From: an uncultured Chloroflexota bacterium
GTDB lineage: Bacteria; Chloroflexota; UBA11872; UBA12225
Reading direction: 5' to 3'
DNA: 49,332 bases
NCBI GenBank assembly: GCA_902805635.1
Contig: CADCTC010000155.1
Location: forward strand, 1-49,332
Under the pieces are notes generated by a model. The model was not told where the DNA came from. It ran no database searches and was given only the letters and a program-made list of their open reading frames with translations. Below are positions 48,468 through 49,332 of the stretch, piece by piece. The stretch's first letter is position 1. Every line of letters starts with the position of its first letter. Both the position numbers and the translations under genes were made by a program.

Positions 48468-49118
48468 TCACCCAGCAGGCACCAGCTCTTCCAGCGACGC
48501 CACCACCCGCTGCGTTCCGGTGAACGCCTCGTCCGCGTTGTACGCCGTCCGTACCGCCACCACCGCCATCCCCGCCGCCAGCGCCGCCGCTACGCCGTGC
48601 CGCGAGTCCTCGATCACCGTGCACGCTGTCGGCGTAACACCGAGCCGCTCCGCCGCCAGCAGGAAGATCTCCGGGTCCGGCTTGCCGCGCACCACGTCGT
48701 CCCCCGACACCACCACCTCAAACGCCTCCCCCAGCCCGATCACCGCCAGCACTCCCTCTATCCACGGCCGCGCCGACGACGACGCCAGCCCCAGCCGCAC
48801 GCCCTCACGCCGCAGCGCTCCCACCAGCCGCACCGCCCCCGGCGCCGGCTGCGCATGCCCCGGCAGCGCCTGCAGGAACAGCTCCCCCTGCCGCGCCTCG
48901 CACGCCTCCGGCGAGCGGCGCAAACCAAACCGCCCGCACAGCTCGCGCCACATCTCCATCGACACCGTGCCTATATACGGTACGTACTCCTCTCACGTCA
49001 GCGCGTGCCCCTCCTCCCCCAGCACCCCGTCCGTCGCCGTGTAGTGCACCGGCTCGCTGTCGATCAGCACCCCATCCATGTCGAAGATGACAGCACCGCT
49101 CGCCGGGACGTGGAACAC
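48468..49118 (-). pseudogene. HAD-family phosphatase/phosphomutase split by an in-frame TGA
   Basis: The frame reads a complete beta-phosphoglucomutase-like HAD protein except for one TGA. N-terminal part: VIFDMDGVLIDSEPVHYTAT with the nucleophile Asp. After GHALT comes TGA (48993-48995), then EEYVPYIGTVSMEMWRELCG and later motifs (LASSSARPW and VSGDDVVRGKPDPEIF) to the stop at 48468. Both parts are in the same frame with no lost bases, so one substitution explains it. The start may be GTG 49118 or further up. The downstream part could restart at an internal codon. Confidence 0.75.
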
Positions 49119-49189
49119 CGACGAGCCACTCCCAGGTACCACCACCGAGTAGCCGCGCAGCCCGCCCATCCGCTCCGCGCCGCCGAACT

Positions 49190-49215
49190 CCCCTCTCCCT
49201 TCGGGGGAGGGGCCG
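49190..49215. repeat. interspersed palindrome, third copy
   Basis: CCCCTCTCCC-TTC-GGGGGAGGGG, related to those at 36690 and 36771. It lies at the 5' edge of the HAD gene, marking that the coding region starts downstream of it. Confidence 0.6.
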
Positions 49216-49254
49216 GTGGAGGGGTCCCTCCATTCGTCCGCGCCAGCAGCCCCG

Positions 49255-49332
49255 TTATCCAACCACTTCCTCCAGCGCCGCTTCCGTCAGCGCGCGCCGC
49301 TCGACCTCTCCGGCGCCGCCCGTAACCACCTC
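49255..49332 (-). CDS. C-terminus of an unidentified protein entering from beyond the window
   Basis: The minus-strand frame is open from the window edge to TAA at 49255-49257 and reads EVVTGGAGEVERRALTEAAL, then EEVVG. The Glu/Ala-rich helix is a plausible protein end. Too short to name. Confidence 0.35.
   Translation of the reverse strand, partial: EVVTGGAGEVERRALTEAALEEVVG

Noticed and set aside
8771..49118. Genome-wide stop codon reassignment (TAG or TGA as sense)
   Set aside because: Many genes here end in TAG or TGA at family-typical lengths, so the two internal stops are local lesions or errors.
1..49332. tRNA or rRNA genes, for example as the integration target
   Set aside because: No cloverleaf or rRNA-like sequence seen; the element junctions are in protein genes.

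Overview
The window is GC-rich bacterial chromosome carrying an integrated phage-like element. The host genes suggest a Chloroflexota-type bacterium: a primary sigma factor of the RpoD/SigA type, sugar-binding lipoproteins with twin-arginine-like signals, Gfo/Idh/MocA dehydrogenases, TIM-barrel sugar isomerases, a PIG-L deacetylase, a DUF5808 protein and a Flp pilin. This placement is an inference from gene content and base composition; there is no rRNA or tRNA in the window to confirm it.

Left host arm (1 to about 14430): a Gdt1-type manganese/calcium transporter, a DUF2231 membrane protein, an orphan Flp pilin with a structured leader and a strong terminator, a Gfo/Idh/MocA dehydrogenase, a YibE/F exporter, a 3-hydroxyacyl-CoA dehydrogenase, gamma-glutamyltransferase and a soluble GAF histidine kinase. 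It then holds a minus-strand sugar cluster: two ABC sugar-binding proteins, one cut by the element; a sugar isomerase; an unrecognised protein; and a PIG-L deacetylase. No ABC permeases are present.

Integrated element (about 14430 to about 36410, roughly 22 kb): a large serine recombinase at the left edge, a Cro/CI-type repressor with a divergent promoter and repeated operator-like words, many small zinc-ribbon and helix-turn-helix proteins, and a small phosphorelay set. A late-type minus-strand operon follows (small terminase, terminase ATPase and nuclease as separate genes, structural-like proteins, tape measure). Then comes a replication operon (excisionase-like protein, Spo11-like TOPRIM protein, RepA-type ATPase, CHC2/TOPRIM primase) and one unknown cargo gene at the right edge. 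No portal, head protease, major capsid or baseplate gene is recognisable, so the element looks like a reduced prophage or phage satellite.

The most striking finding is a pair of type I hammerhead ribozymes (16979-17066 and 17303-17375). Each has a full conserved core and each lies just upstream of a small element gene, so that self-cleavage would define the 5' end of that gene's message. A third, degenerate hammerhead-like fold is at 22266-22339. Other points of interest are a Spo11/mini-A-like protein, a receiver-DHp protein with no kinase domain, an inverted iteron-like array inside the primase gene, and two genes split by single in-frame stop codons (PIG-L and a HAD phosphatase). A GGDEF domain is also fused to a ribbon-helix-helix domain.

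Right host arm (about 36410 to 49332): the C-terminal stub of an enolase-superfamily dehydratase, an MFS transporter, the primary sigma factor, a cupin, small membrane proteins, and a second sugar cluster (isomerase, Gfo/Idh/MocA dehydrogenase, GntR regulator, sugar-binding lipoprotein). After these come DUF5808, the GGDEF-RHH protein, an alpha/beta hydrolase and the broken HAD phosphatase. The two element flanks are broken pieces of two different genes, so the integration site has been rearranged or the assembly joins two contexts.
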